Made by a program: the position numbers and the translations under genes. A DNA stretch of 64,000 bases from an uncultured Prevotella sp. (lineage in GTDB: Bacteria > Bacteroidota > Bacteroidia > Bacteroidales > Bacteroidaceae). Below are positions 1 through 7,577 of this stretch, piece after piece. The notes beneath the pieces are model-generated. The model saw only the letters and a list, made by a program, of their open reading frames with translations, ran no database searches and was not told the origin of the DNA. Position 1 is the first letter of the stretch. Each line of letters starts with the position of its first letter. The stretch is from NCBI GenBank assembly GCA_944320235.1, contig CALUGQ010000008.1, forward strand, positions 1 through 64,000, in the 5' to 3' direction.

Positions 1-2
1 TA

Positions 3-53
3 CGGGATAACCGCAGGTTCAAGGCCATGCAACTGATCGCTCAGACTGCATAA
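3..53 (+). CDS. C-terminal tail of an upstream gene (partial)
   Basis: From base 3 a plus-strand frame reads RDNRRFKAMQLIAQTA and then TAA at 51-53. It is the only plus frame open at the left edge that ends in plausible coding sequence. It is too short to assign. The following gene is on the opposite strand, so this would be a convergent neighbour of the TonB receptor, with the stem-loops at 155-259 lying between them. Confidence 0.3.
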   Translation, partial: RDNRRFKAMQLIAQTA

Positions 54-154
54 AACCTAAATCCGAAACTTGAGTAATTTATTTAAATTGGAAACAATAT
101 TTAAAGCACTTTTACCCCCCCCGTTAAGATTTATTAATAAATAAAGCAAAAAGA

Positions 155-200
155 TTTCCCTCCTATCTCACCCATGATGGGCGACACATACAGAGGGAAA
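155..200 (-). terminator. Stem-loop with T-rich tail
   Basis: TTTCCCTC (155-162) pairs with GAGGGAAA (193-200), with an inner CCCATGATGGG hairpin. Read on the minus strand the stem is followed by TCTTTTTGC, so it fits an intrinsic terminator for the TonB receptor gene about 115 bases upstream. Confidence 0.55.
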
Positions 201-221
201 GGCTGTAAGGACTGAAAAGCA

Positions 222-259
222 TAGGCCGCTTAGGCACCATATGGAACCCAAGCGGCCTA
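222..259. terminator. 10-bp perfect stem-loop
   Basis: TAGGCCGCTT (222-231) and AAGCGGCCTA (250-259) are perfect inverted repeats. No strong T-run follows on either strand, so it may be a terminator helper or an RNA-stabilising hairpin at the end of the TonB receptor transcript. Confidence 0.4.
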
Positions 260-313
260 AGAAGCCGCACGGAGCATCGCACAGCCCAACTCTCAATTCT
301 CAATTCTTAACTC

Positions 314-2389
314 TCAATCCTTGATTACCACCGCCGCACCGGCAATGAACCAGAACCCGGGCTGCGGCACATTGCCATAGTCCACGTAGGAGATGCCGAA
401 GATATTGTTGGCCTCAAGGTAGAGCCGGTAGCGCCCGGCGTTCCATGCCAGCCGGGCATCGGCCACGGCGTAGGGCGAGTAGGCACGTGTGGCACCGCCG
501 GTGTCGGTATAGGCCCCCTTGCGGTCCTGGTAGCGGCAACTGGCATCGAGCGAAAGGCGCGGCAACAGGTCGAGCCCGAGCCTGGCCACGAGCTTATGGC
601 GCAGGTACTCAAGTGAATAGCGGCTCTCAAGCCCCTCCGTGCCGTCCATGTCCTGCGTTATGTAGTTGTAGTCAACAGCCAATGAGCGCAGCAGCCTCTG
701 GCCGGGCAGCAGCCGGCATAAGTCGAGCCGCAGCGAAGACTCCACGCCGAGCGCATTGATGCGCGCGAAGTTGACCGACCGCCACGGAGCATCGGGGCCG
801 TCGGCCACGGTGCGCACCCAGTCTATAAGGTTCTGGTAGCGATTGTGATATAACGACGCGGAGGCACTGAGACCGCCATAGCTGTAGCGCACGCCGCCCT
901 CATAGGCCGTCAGCTCCTCGGGCTGCAGGTGGCTGTCGGCCTTGTGCCCACCCACTGAATAGTAAAGCTCAGTGGCAGAGGGCAGGCGCAGCGACGTGTT
1001 GCAAGAGGCATAGACCGTCCACACGCCACCGAGGGCAAGGCTGGCATCGATGCCGGGATAGACGCGCAAGGGCGCGTCGCTCCACGAGTTCTTGGCCGCC
1101 ACGAGGCCTGCCGAGAGTGACAGCGGCCCGAGGGTGACGTTGTGTTCGAGCATGAGGTTGATGTTGGTTCGGTTCAGTCCGTAGCCGTAGCTGCGGTCTG
1201 TGCCGTGAATATGGTGCGGGCGAGAGAGCGGTTCGCCGAGCGTTGTGCTCACCAAGTCCTCGTTGCGAAGCTCGCCGCCGATGGCCGTGCGCCCCAAAGC
1301 CCAGTCGAAAAAGCCTGTGACATTGATGCCGAACACGTCGTAACGGTGGTAGTTGAACGGCACCTGCGCCTCCGAGCCGCGGTACAGCTCAAAGCGGTCG
1401 GCCCCGTGGTTCCAATAGAGAGCCGAGCGCAGGCGCAACGCCCCGGCGCGCGTCTCGGCGCGCAGGGCTGTGGTGGTCTTGAAGGTGCGCTCGTACTGGT
1501 CGTCCCACGACGCGCCGTAGAACGTGTTTGAGCCATAGCCCTTGAGGCTCATGCCCGCGTGCCAGTCGGCCTTGAGCTGCCCTGAGGCATAGCCGCCACG
1601 CCAGAAAGCCTTGCCGCCGCTGTAGTCGGCGTTGAGCCCGCCTGCCCGGTTGCGGCTGTAGCCGTCGCTGCGCGAATAGCTGCCCGAGAGGCTGTTGCCC
1701 CACCGGCCTGAGGCCAAGGCCCCGCGGGCTGCGGCAGAGGCATAGCCATGGCTGCCGCCCTCAATGCGCGCGCCCAGTGCCGTTTCGTCGGGGCGGCGTG
1801 TAACGATGTTGATAGCTCCTGACAGTGATGAAGTGCCGTAAACACGCCCGGCAGGTCCTTCGAGCACTTCTATGCGTTCGATTTCCGAAATGTCGACGGG
1901 GAAATCGAAGGCGTTATGACCTGACTGCGGGTCTCCGATGTTGATGCCATCCAAGAGAATGGCCACCTGCTCGTAATTGCCGCCCCGGATGCTGACATCG
2001 GTCTGAACTCCCATGGGGCCCCGCTGGCGCACGTCCACGCCGGCGGCGTACTTGAGCAAGTCGTTGACACTCTGCGCCGGCGCGGCGGCCATGTCGGCCC
2101 GCGTCAGCACACTAACCATTCTCACGGTGCGGCCCGAGGCCGGCGGCGCCATCGAACCCGTGACGCTGACCTCGCCGAGCGTTACCTCCCTGCCCGTTGC
2201 CATGGCCACGGTGTCGGCCGGCAGCGGCTTGATGCTGATGCCCTTGGCCGAAGCGTGGGCGAGGGTGAAGGCGCTGAGCACGCCGATGACCACCTCGCGC
2301 CCCAAGCAGGCAAAGAGCGAGTATCCCTTACGCTGGAAGCGCCGGAACACCAGGGGCTCACGCTTGATGAAAGAATTGTTTTTGCACAT
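314..2389 (-). CDS. TonB-dependent outer-membrane receptor, BtuB-like
   Basis: 691 residues. The N-terminus RRFQRKGYSLFACLGREVVIG is a leader style seen on Bacteroidales TonB receptors and precedes a hydrophobic segment. A TonB-box-like EVTLGEVSVTG lies near residue 70. The plug domain follows at roughly 90-200, with GVQTDVSIRGG, LLDGINIGDP and GPAGRVYGTSSLSGAINIVTR, and then a long aromatic-rich beta-barrel. There is no carboxypeptidase-regulatory N-domain, so it is not SusC-type. Plug and size fit vitamin B12 or iron-complex receptors. The ligand cannot be read from sequence, and no B12 riboswitch was recognised upstream. It ends in TGA, about 165 bases downstream of dnaA on the same strand. 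Confidence 0.85.
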   Translation of the reverse strand: MCKNNSFIKREPLVFRRFQRKGYSLFACLGREVVIGVLSAFTLAHASAKGISIKPLPADTVAMATGREVTLGEVSVTGSMAPPASGRTVRMVSVLTRADMAAAPAQSVNDLLKYAAGVDVRQRGPMGVQTDVSIRGGNYEQVAILLDGINIGDPQSGHNAFDFPVDISEIERIEVLEGPAGRVYGTSSLSGAINIVTRRPDETALGARIEGGSHGYASAAARGALASGRWGNSLSGSYSRSDGYSRNRAGGLNADYSGGKAFWRGGYASGQLKADWHAGMSLKGYGSNTFYGASWDDQYERTFKTTTALRAETRAGALRLRSALYWNHGADRFELYRGSEAQVPFNYHRYDVFGINVTGFFDWALGRTAIGGELRNEDLVSTTLGEPLSRPHHIHGTDRSYGYGLNRTNINLMLEHNVTLGPLSLSAGLVAAKNSWSDAPLRVYPGIDASLALGGVWTVYASCNTSLRLPSATELYYSVGGHKADSHLQPEELTAYEGGVRYSYGGLSASASLYHNRYQNLIDWVRTVADGPDAPWRSVNFARINALGVESSLRLDLCRLLPGQRLLRSLAVDYNYITQDMDGTEGLESRYSLEYLRHKLVARLGLDLLPRLSLDASCRYQDRKGAYTDTGGATRAYSPYAVADARLAWNAGRYRLYLEANNIFGISYVDYGNVPQPGFWFIAGAAVVIKD

Positions 2390-2554
2390 TTGGTTTTAAG
2401 TTTAATGAAGCCCCTCCCCTGCCCTCCCCGGCGGGGAGGGAGAAGCGAGAAGACTGTGAATGATGGGAGAACTGAGAGAATTGGGAGGAACTGATAGCCC
2501 CAGGAAGCCGCACAGAGCCCGCCACAGCGCAGCCCTGTCCTTAATTCCCGGCTC
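2390..2554. other. Short spacer with GC hairpin and AATTCTTAA-like repeats
   Basis: Between dnaA and the TonB receptor. CCCTCCCCGGCGGGGAGGG around 2421-2440 forms a strong hairpin just upstream of the receptor start. Near 2541-2570 is a run of TTAATTC/CTAATTC repeats of the type also found at 290-325 and 36768-36798. No promoter could be fixed here. Confidence 0.5.
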
Positions 2555-3961
2555 CTAATTCTTGATTTTAAAAGAGCTTTCTATGCTGCCCATTTCCTCG
2601 GCGAAAGCCTTGTCCACCTTGAGGCGCTGCTCTATGGTGGAGCAGCTGTGGATGACGGTGGAGTGGTCGCGGTTGCCTATGAGCTGGCCTATGCGCGAAG
2701 CGGGCATCTTTGTATATTTCTGCGCGAAGTACATGGAGACCTGCCGCGTGATGACATAGTCGCGCTTGCGGCTTCGGCTGAACACGTTCTGCGTCGTTAC
2801 GTTGAAGTGGGCGCACACCTTCTCAAGTATGTCGTCGACGGTGAGCGGGCGGTTGTCTATCTTCACGGCGCGCTTGATGACGCGCTCGGCCAGCCTCATG
2901 TCGATGTTGCAGTTGTAGACCACCGAATAGGCCAGGAGCGAGTTGATGACTCCCTCAAGGTCGCGCACGCTGCCGTTGGCCGTGGTGGCGATGAAACGGA
3001 TGACGTCGGCCGGTATCTTCAGCCCGTCGCGGCGGCACTTGGAGTTGAGTATGTCTACGCAGAGCTGCACGTTGGGCTTCTCCAGCTCGGCTATGAGCCC
3101 GCAGCTGAAGCGCGTGAGCAGGCGGTCCTTCATGCCCTGCAGGTCTACGGGCGGGCGGTCGCTGGCAAGGATTATCTGCTTGCCGTTGCGGAATAGGTGG
3201 TTGAATATGTGGAAGAACGTGTCGAGTGTCTTCGTGGCCGTGGCCCACTCCTGAATGTCATCGACAATGAGCATGTCGATTGTCTGGTAGAAGTTTATGA
3301 AGTCGTTGACACGGTTCTGGCGCACGGCGTCGGTGAACTGCACCTGGAAGAGCCTCGCGCTGACGTAGAGCACGCGCCGCTGCGGGTAAAGTTCCTTGCA
3401 GCGCACGCCGATGGCGTTGACGAGGTGGGTCTTGCCGCAGCCCGACGGCCCGTAGATGAAGAACGGGTTGAAAGTGGTCTTGCCAGGGTGCTCGGCTATG
3501 GAGAGACCCACGGTGCGCGGCAGCTTGTTGCTGTCGCCCTCAATGAAGTTGGCAAACGTGTGGCGTGGGTTGAGCTGCGGGTTCAGGCCCTGCGGCACGG
3601 CGGCGTCGAGCGTGGTGGGCGACTGGTTGGCCCTCATGGCGCGCGGCGGCTCGATGTCGGCGGGCGGCTCCGCGTCGATGTCCTGCGTAAGGTGGTGCTC
3701 CTTGTCGGTCACTATGCGGTAGCGCAGCACCACGCCCTCGCCGAAGCAACGCGCCAGCACCTTGTTGAGCAGGCCCACGTAGTATTGTTCAAGGTACTCA
3801 TAGGCGTAATGGCTCGGCACTTGGAGCAACAGTGTGCGCGTCGAGGCCGCAAAGGACTCGAACACTATCGGGGCGAACCACGTGTTGAACTGTTGCTCGG
3901 TGACGTTCTCCTTGATAAGTCCAAGGCACTTGTCCCAAAGCGCTTTGCTATTGTTTACCAT
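2555..3961 (-). CDS. dnaA: Chromosomal replication initiator protein DnaA
   Basis: 468 residues from ATG at 3961. DnaA binds DnaA boxes at oriC, oligomerises with ATP and opens the duplex. Visible parts: N-terminal domain I (residues 1-75), a variable proline-rich linker (about 95-135), the AAA+ core with Walker A GPSGCGKTHL (171-180) and Walker B LIVDDI (231-236), and the C-terminal duplex-binding domain with NRDHSTVIHSC. A longer frame reaches 4069, but a consensus promoter at 4041-4010 lies inside that extension, so MVNNSKALWDKC is the better start. It ends in TAG. I see no convincing cluster of DnaA boxes nearby, so the origin is not placed. Confidence 0.97.
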   Translation of the reverse strand: MVNNSKALWDKCLGLIKENVTEQQFNTWFAPIVFESFAASTRTLLLQVPSHYAYEYLEQYYVGLLNKVLARCFGEGVVLRYRIVTDKEHHLTQDIDAEPPADIEPPRAMRANQSPTTLDAAVPQGLNPQLNPRHTFANFIEGDSNKLPRTVGLSIAEHPGKTTFNPFFIYGPSGCGKTHLVNAIGVRCKELYPQRRVLYVSARLFQVQFTDAVRQNRVNDFINFYQTIDMLIVDDIQEWATATKTLDTFFHIFNHLFRNGKQIILASDRPPVDLQGMKDRLLTRFSCGLIAELEKPNVQLCVDILNSKCRRDGLKIPADVIRFIATTANGSVRDLEGVINSLLAYSVVYNCNIDMRLAERVIKRAVKIDNRPLTVDDILEKVCAHFNVTTQNVFSRSRKRDYVITRQVSMYFAQKYTKMPASRIGQLIGNRDHSTVIHSCSTIEQRLKVDKAFAEEMGSIESSFKIKN

Positions 3962-4009
3962 TATGAGTGATGCCGTTTCAAAATTGTGAATGGTACTGTT
4001 TTTGGTCTG

Positions 4010-4041
4010 CAAATATCGCACTTTTTTTTCAAACTTGCAAA
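4010..4041 (-). promoter_or_regulatory. dnaA promoter, Bacteroidetes -33/-7 type
   Basis: On the minus strand TTTG (4041-4038), exactly 20 bases, then GATATTTG (4017-4010), one mismatch from TAnnTTTG. Transcription would begin near 4003, giving a leader of about 40 bases before the ATG at 3961. Confidence 0.7.
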
Positions 4042-4399
4042 TGTGCGCCGTTAATTGCATACGGCACAAGCTAACGTAAAGTGCTTATTTACGGGCATTT
4101 AAACGATGGAGGCGCACGGGATGACCATGATGGTTGTTGCAGGATTGTAACATCTTGACTCACAACGCGTTGCCAGCAAAGACAGGATGGCGGGCACCTG
4201 ACGCTGTTTTGCTCGGCACCATGACCGAAATGGGCTTGTATCAAGCATTTGCGGCACGATGCGCGTATATTACGGGGCAAGGCTTGTTATTTAGACAAAA
4301 TCAAAATTACCGCAGCGGCGGCGTTTTGCCATGCCATCCCTTAGGCCGCAAACGTGCGTGATGAGGGCCGACAGGCGGCGCGCTCGCCGCCTGACAGCC

Positions 4400-4470
4400 G
4401 GAACGGGCTGTTTCAAGCACCGGAACAGGCCGTTTCGCGCTGCAGAACGGGCCGTTTTGAAGCACAGAAA
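4400..4470. repeat. 22-bp palindromic repeat array, copy A; gap 3962-4631
   Basis: About three consecutive units of 22-23 bases, each with a GAACGGGCCGTTT-like core followed by CGC/AAGCA, running from GGAACGGGCTGTTTC near 4400 to GAACGGGCCGTTTTG near 4445. It is a member of the dispersed family described in the findings. The rest of the gap holds the dnaA promoter and no supported gene; short frames on both strands look like noise. Confidence 0.7.
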
Positions 4471-4631
4471 AGCCCTTCTCCGCAACACACTGAAAGCCAG
4501 CGAGTTGTGAAAAGGGCAAAAGGTGGTGCCAACGGGCGTCACGGAATATTGCATCCCGCTTCCCGCGTGAGGCTTACCTCATACAGAGATATGGGAAAAA
4601 GTCTGCCAGCGCCGTGCTACGCGGCAGCCGC

Positions 4632-5534
4632 TCAATCGCCCTTGCGCCCGAAGATGGAGAAGTGGACGTAGCGCTTGGGGTGCAACCTGAGGTCAATGAG
4701 CAGCGAGTCGGCGCTCATGGCCGTTGAGTTGAGGTTGTTGTAAAGCGACGAATCATTGATGAGCAGCCCCAAAGTACCCTCGGCGCGGTTCAGGCGGTCG
4801 GTCATCTGCCTTACGTTGTCGAGCGTCTGGTCAACGCGCGCCATGGTTGCCGCCGCGTCTATCTGGCTGAGGTTGCTTGTTATCTTGCCCGTGTTGTCGA
4901 GTATGCTGTCGGCCTTCGCCATCATGCCCGGCACATTGCGGTTGAGCCCGGCCACGAGTGTGTTGAGCTGTGCCGAGGTGGTGGCAAGGTTGGCGGTTAT
5001 CCTGTCTACGTTGTGCAGGGTGTGGTCTACAGCCGGGTCGGCCAGCAGCACGTTGAGCCGCGCCATGATTGAGTCGAGCTTGGGCAGCATCCTCTCAAGC
5101 GTGGGGAGCATTCCCGCGGCCTTGTCGAGCATGCCCGACGACTTGCCGCCGCTGATGGTGTCGCCCACGGCCACGCGCTCCAGGGGGTTGGAAGCCAGGA
5201 GCAGGTTCACCTTCACGTTGCCGAGCATGTCGGTCTCTATCTCGGCGGTGGAGCCTTTCGGCAAGCGCAGGTTCTTGTCAAGGCCTAAGGAAGCGACTAT
5301 TTTCCCCTGGCTGCCATAGTCGTATGCTATGTCCTTGACCACGCCGACACGGTAGCCGTCGGCATAGACAGCGCTGGAGGCAGACAGCCCGCTGATGTCG
5401 TCGAAGGCAACGTAATATACATCCTCGTCGGAAAAGAGGCTAATGCCCTTGAGAAATTGCAGTCCGAAGAACAGCACGACCACCCCGACGATGGCCACAA
5501 GGGCTATCTGCACCTCACGGTTGAAGAATTTCAT
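4632..5534 (-). CDS. MCE/MlaD-family lipid-transport periplasmic protein
   Basis: 300 residues. One N-terminal membrane anchor (IALVAIVGVVVLFFGLQFLKG, about 9-30) is followed by an MCE domain at about 37-120 (DDISGLSASSAVYADGYRVGVV, then GSTAEIETDMLGNVKVNL). The remainder is helical and Leu/Asn-rich, with repeated LNTLVAGL/LDNTGKI segments typical of MlaD-like proteins that form hexameric lipid conduits between the membranes. In this family it normally works with an MlaE permease and MlaF ATPase, which are not in this window. The start lies 10 bases after the amidase stop, so the two genes are probably co-transcribed. Confidence 0.88.
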   Translation of the reverse strand: MKFFNREVQIALVAIVGVVVLFFGLQFLKGISLFSDEDVYYVAFDDISGLSASSAVYADGYRVGVVKDIAYDYGSQGKIVASLGLDKNLRLPKGSTAEIETDMLGNVKVNLLLASNPLERVAVGDTISGGKSSGMLDKAAGMLPTLERMLPKLDSIMARLNVLLADPAVDHTLHNVDRITANLATTSAQLNTLVAGLNRNVPGMMAKADSILDNTGKITSNLSQIDAAATMARVDQTLDNVRQMTDRLNRAEGTLGLLINDSSLYNNLNSTAMSADSLLIDLRLHPKRYVHFSIFGRKGD

Positions 5535-5544
5535 AAGCTAATTC

Positions 5545-6978
5545 TTATTTCTTGTTGTTTCTGTTTTGCTTGAACTCACGTATCGCGGCCACCACATCCG
5601 TGCGCCGCCCGTCCTTGAAGGCAACGATGAATGCCTCTGGAAACTTGTCGGCGACCGACTTGCGCAGGCGGTATATCTCGTTATAGTCGGCCGACGAACC
5701 GTAAGTGAACTTGAAAAGGCCGCCGTCCTCGTAGCACTCAACGCCCTGCAGCCCCTTGAACTGCGGGCTGTCGGCAGGCAGGCGGCGGCTGCTTGCAAGC
5801 AGCTGCACCTTGAAAACAGGGGAAGAAGTGGCAACCGGGCTTTCCGTTTCCCCAGCCCCGTCGGCGCCATCGGCACCTACGGGCCTCTCAGCACTGCCGC
5901 CATTAGCCTTGCTCTCCGCCTTCACAGCACCGGCAGCGGCCTCTGTGCCTCCGCCCATCCTTGCACTGGCAAGCTCGGCGGCAATGCCCTCGGCTGTCTG
6001 CACGGCCTCGGGCGCAGCCTTGGCCGTGGCTTCGCGGGCAGCCTCCTGCTCGGCTTCGCGGGCTTTCTCGGTGGCTTCGCGGGCCTCGCGCTCGGCCTTT
6101 TCACGCTGCCTGCGCTCGCGGCGGGTCTCACGCTTGGGCTTGTCGGCATCAGGCACCACGCCAGGCAGGCGCACCCCGGAATCCTTGTCGGCGGCAAAAG
6201 GCACGGTGATGTCGCGCCCATAACGTTTCTTGTAGTCAACGAATGCCTTGTAAATGCCGCGCGCCATGGCATCCACCCCCGACGAGGTGTTGAGGTATCG
6301 CTCCTCGTCGGCAGTGGTTATGAAGCCCAGTTCGATGAGGCAGCTGGGCATCGACGTCTCGCGCAGCACCAGGAAGCCGGCCTGCTTTACCCCTTTGTCG
6401 GCACGGCCCGTCTCGGCGCACGTGCGCCGCTGCACCAGGCGGGCAAGCTCCACGCTCTGCGCCATGTTGCGGTCTTGCAGGAACTCGAACATTATGTAGC
6501 TCTCGGATGAGTTGGGGTCGAAGCCTTCGTAGTGCTGCTTGTAGTCGCTCTCGAACAATATCACGGAGTTCTCGCGCTTTGCCACGTCGAGATTGTCGGC
6601 AGCACGGTGCATCCCAAGCGTATAAGTCTCCATGCCGCGGGCAACCTTTCCCCTGGGCAGGGCGTTGGTATGGATGGACACGAAGAGGTCGGCCTTGGCC
6701 CGGTTGGCTATGTTTGCCCGCTCGTGGAGCGGCACAAAGACATCCGTCTTGCGCGTGTAGACGACCTTTACGTCAGGGCAATTGCGCTCCACATAGCGCC
6801 CGAAGGCCAGCGCGACGCTCAGGTTGATGTTCTTCTCCTTGGATATCTTGCCCCTCGCACCGGCATCGTTGCCGCCGTGACCGGCATCTATCACGAGCGT
6901 AAAACGCCCGTCTGCCGCAACGACAGCTGCGGCAGACAGCAGCAAAAGCCACAGGAATGCAAAGAACCTCTTGCCCAT
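5545..6978 (-). CDS. N-acetylmuramoyl-L-alanine amidase with C-terminal SPOR-like domain
   Basis: 477 residues from ATG at 6978. It hydrolyses the amide bond between MurNAc and L-Ala in peptidoglycan in the periplasm. A signal peptide (MGKRFFAFLWLLLLSAAAVVAA) is followed by an Amidase_3 domain beginning FTLVIDAGHGGNDAGA, with zinc-ligand motifs (DAGHGG, SIHTNA, later a conserved Glu). A strongly charged Ala/Glu/Arg linker (about 270-340) leads to a C-terminal region (about 385-465, FKVQLLASSRRLP) resembling SPOR peptidoglycan-binding domains. The frame is open up to 7035, but a TACTTTTG box at 7003-6996 supports the start at 6978. It is followed within 10 bases by the MCE gene. Confidence 0.9.
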   Translation of the reverse strand: MGKRFFAFLWLLLLSAAAVVAADGRFTLVIDAGHGGNDAGARGKISKEKNINLSVALAFGRYVERNCPDVKVVYTRKTDVFVPLHERANIANRAKADLFVSIHTNALPRGKVARGMETYTLGMHRAADNLDVAKRENSVILFESDYKQHYEGFDPNSSESYIMFEFLQDRNMAQSVELARLVQRRTCAETGRADKGVKQAGFLVLRETSMPSCLIELGFITTADEERYLNTSSGVDAMARGIYKAFVDYKKRYGRDITVPFAADKDSGVRLPGVVPDADKPKRETRRERRQREKAEREAREATEKAREAEQEAAREATAKAAPEAVQTAEGIAAELASARMGGGTEAAAGAVKAESKANGGSAERPVGADGADGAGETESPVATSSPVFKVQLLASSRRLPADSPQFKGLQGVECYEDGGLFKFTYGSSADYNEIYRLRKSVADKFPEAFIVAFKDGRRTDVVAAIREFKQNRNNKK

Positions 6979-6995
6979 AACGCTCTTAATCTGTG

Positions 6996-7003
6996 CAAAA
7001 GTA
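6996..7003 (-). promoter_or_regulatory. Possible -7 box for amidase-MCE
   Basis: TACTTTTG on the minus strand fits the Bacteroidetes -7 element, 18 bases before the ATG at 6978. The matching -33 TTTG is not at the usual distance, so this is tentative. It may supplement transcription from folB. Confidence 0.35.
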
Positions 7004-7031
7004 GCCATTAATCTACAAAAACTCGAACAAT

Positions 7032-7412
7032 TCAATGAGTTTTATCATTTATTAAATGTATCTCCACGCCAGCCCCGGCGCAGTCGGCGCCCATGGGCGG
7101 ATTGGCCTTGGCAATGCTCAAGTCGATTGTCGTCACTGCGGGAAACGCCGCCTGAAGGGCTTCGGCCACGCGCCCGGCAACGTGCTCCACGAGCCTCGAC
7201 GGCTGCGACATCTCGCGCTTCACCACCTCATAGGCGTCGGCGTAGCTTATGGTGTCGGCCACGTCGTCGGTCTGCATCGCGCGGCCCACGCAGTAGCCAA
7301 GGCGCAGGTTGACGATGAAGCACGCCCCGACGGCTGTCTCTTGCGGCGAAACGCCATGGCGGGCGTAGAAGCGCACATCGCGAAGGAATATGTAACTGGA
7401 TTCAAGACGCAT
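7032..7412 (-). CDS. folB: Dihydroneopterin aldolase FolB
   Basis: 126 residues, the normal length. It converts 7,8-dihydroneopterin to 6-hydroxymethyl-dihydropterin and glycolaldehyde in folate synthesis. Family features are the opening strand LESSYIFLRDVRFYARHGV with the catalytic/pterin-side residues, TISYADAYEVVKREM with the conserved tyrosine, LVEHVAGRVAEAL, and the C-terminal IAKANPPMGAD, where KxxPP is typical. The next enzyme of the pathway, folK, is at about 42.3 kb. The gene lies between nrdJ and the amidase on the same strand. Confidence 0.93.
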   Translation of the reverse strand: MRLESSYIFLRDVRFYARHGVSPQETAVGACFIVNLRLGYCVGRAMQTDDVADTISYADAYEVVKREMSQPSRLVEHVAGRVAEALQAAFPAVTTIDLSIAKANPPMGADCAGAGVEIHLINDKTH

Positions 7413-7538
7413 GGTTGTTGTCGGGAAAAACTTTGGAAACTGATACGAACCGGGATGGCTGTGGCACGCCCGGGCTGGGCTTTGAAACGCGGGATGGACG
7501 TACCGGCCCTTGATTATAAACTCCAGCCCCAGGTTTTT

Positions 7539-7572
7539 CGGCTCCCGGAAGCCTTGCGGCCGCCGGGAGCCG
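7539..7572. terminator. 10-bp stem-loop just after nrdJ
   Basis: CGGCTCCCGG (7539-7548) pairs with CCGGGAGCCG (7563-7572), five bases downstream of the nrdJ stop. On the minus strand an A-run rather than a T-run follows, so it may stabilise or attenuate the transcript rather than act as a classical terminator. Confidence 0.4.
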
Positions 7573-7577
7573 AATGT

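Larger units (their letters stand above)
54..313. other. Intergenic region with two stem-loops
   Basis: No gene is seen here. The stretch holds two inverted repeats (155-200 and 222-259) and, at 290-325, a run of short CTCAATTCTTAA-like direct repeats that also overlaps the end of the TonB receptor gene. Similar runs occur at about 2541-2570 and 36768-36798. Confidence 0.6.

Noticed and set aside
2390-2554. Cobalamin riboswitch upstream of the TonB receptor
   Set aside because: The conserved B12-box core was not found on the minus strand, and the spacer is mostly simple repeats and one GC hairpin.
2512-2557. Readthrough extension of dnaA past its TAG
   Set aside because: The frame stays open for some 40 codons, but the sequence is repeat- and hairpin-derived, and DnaA already ends at its family length.
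2390-4631. Replication origin next to dnaA
   Set aside because: No cluster of TTATCCACA-like boxes and no convincing AT-rich unwinding region were seen. dnaA is often not at the origin in Bacteroidetes.
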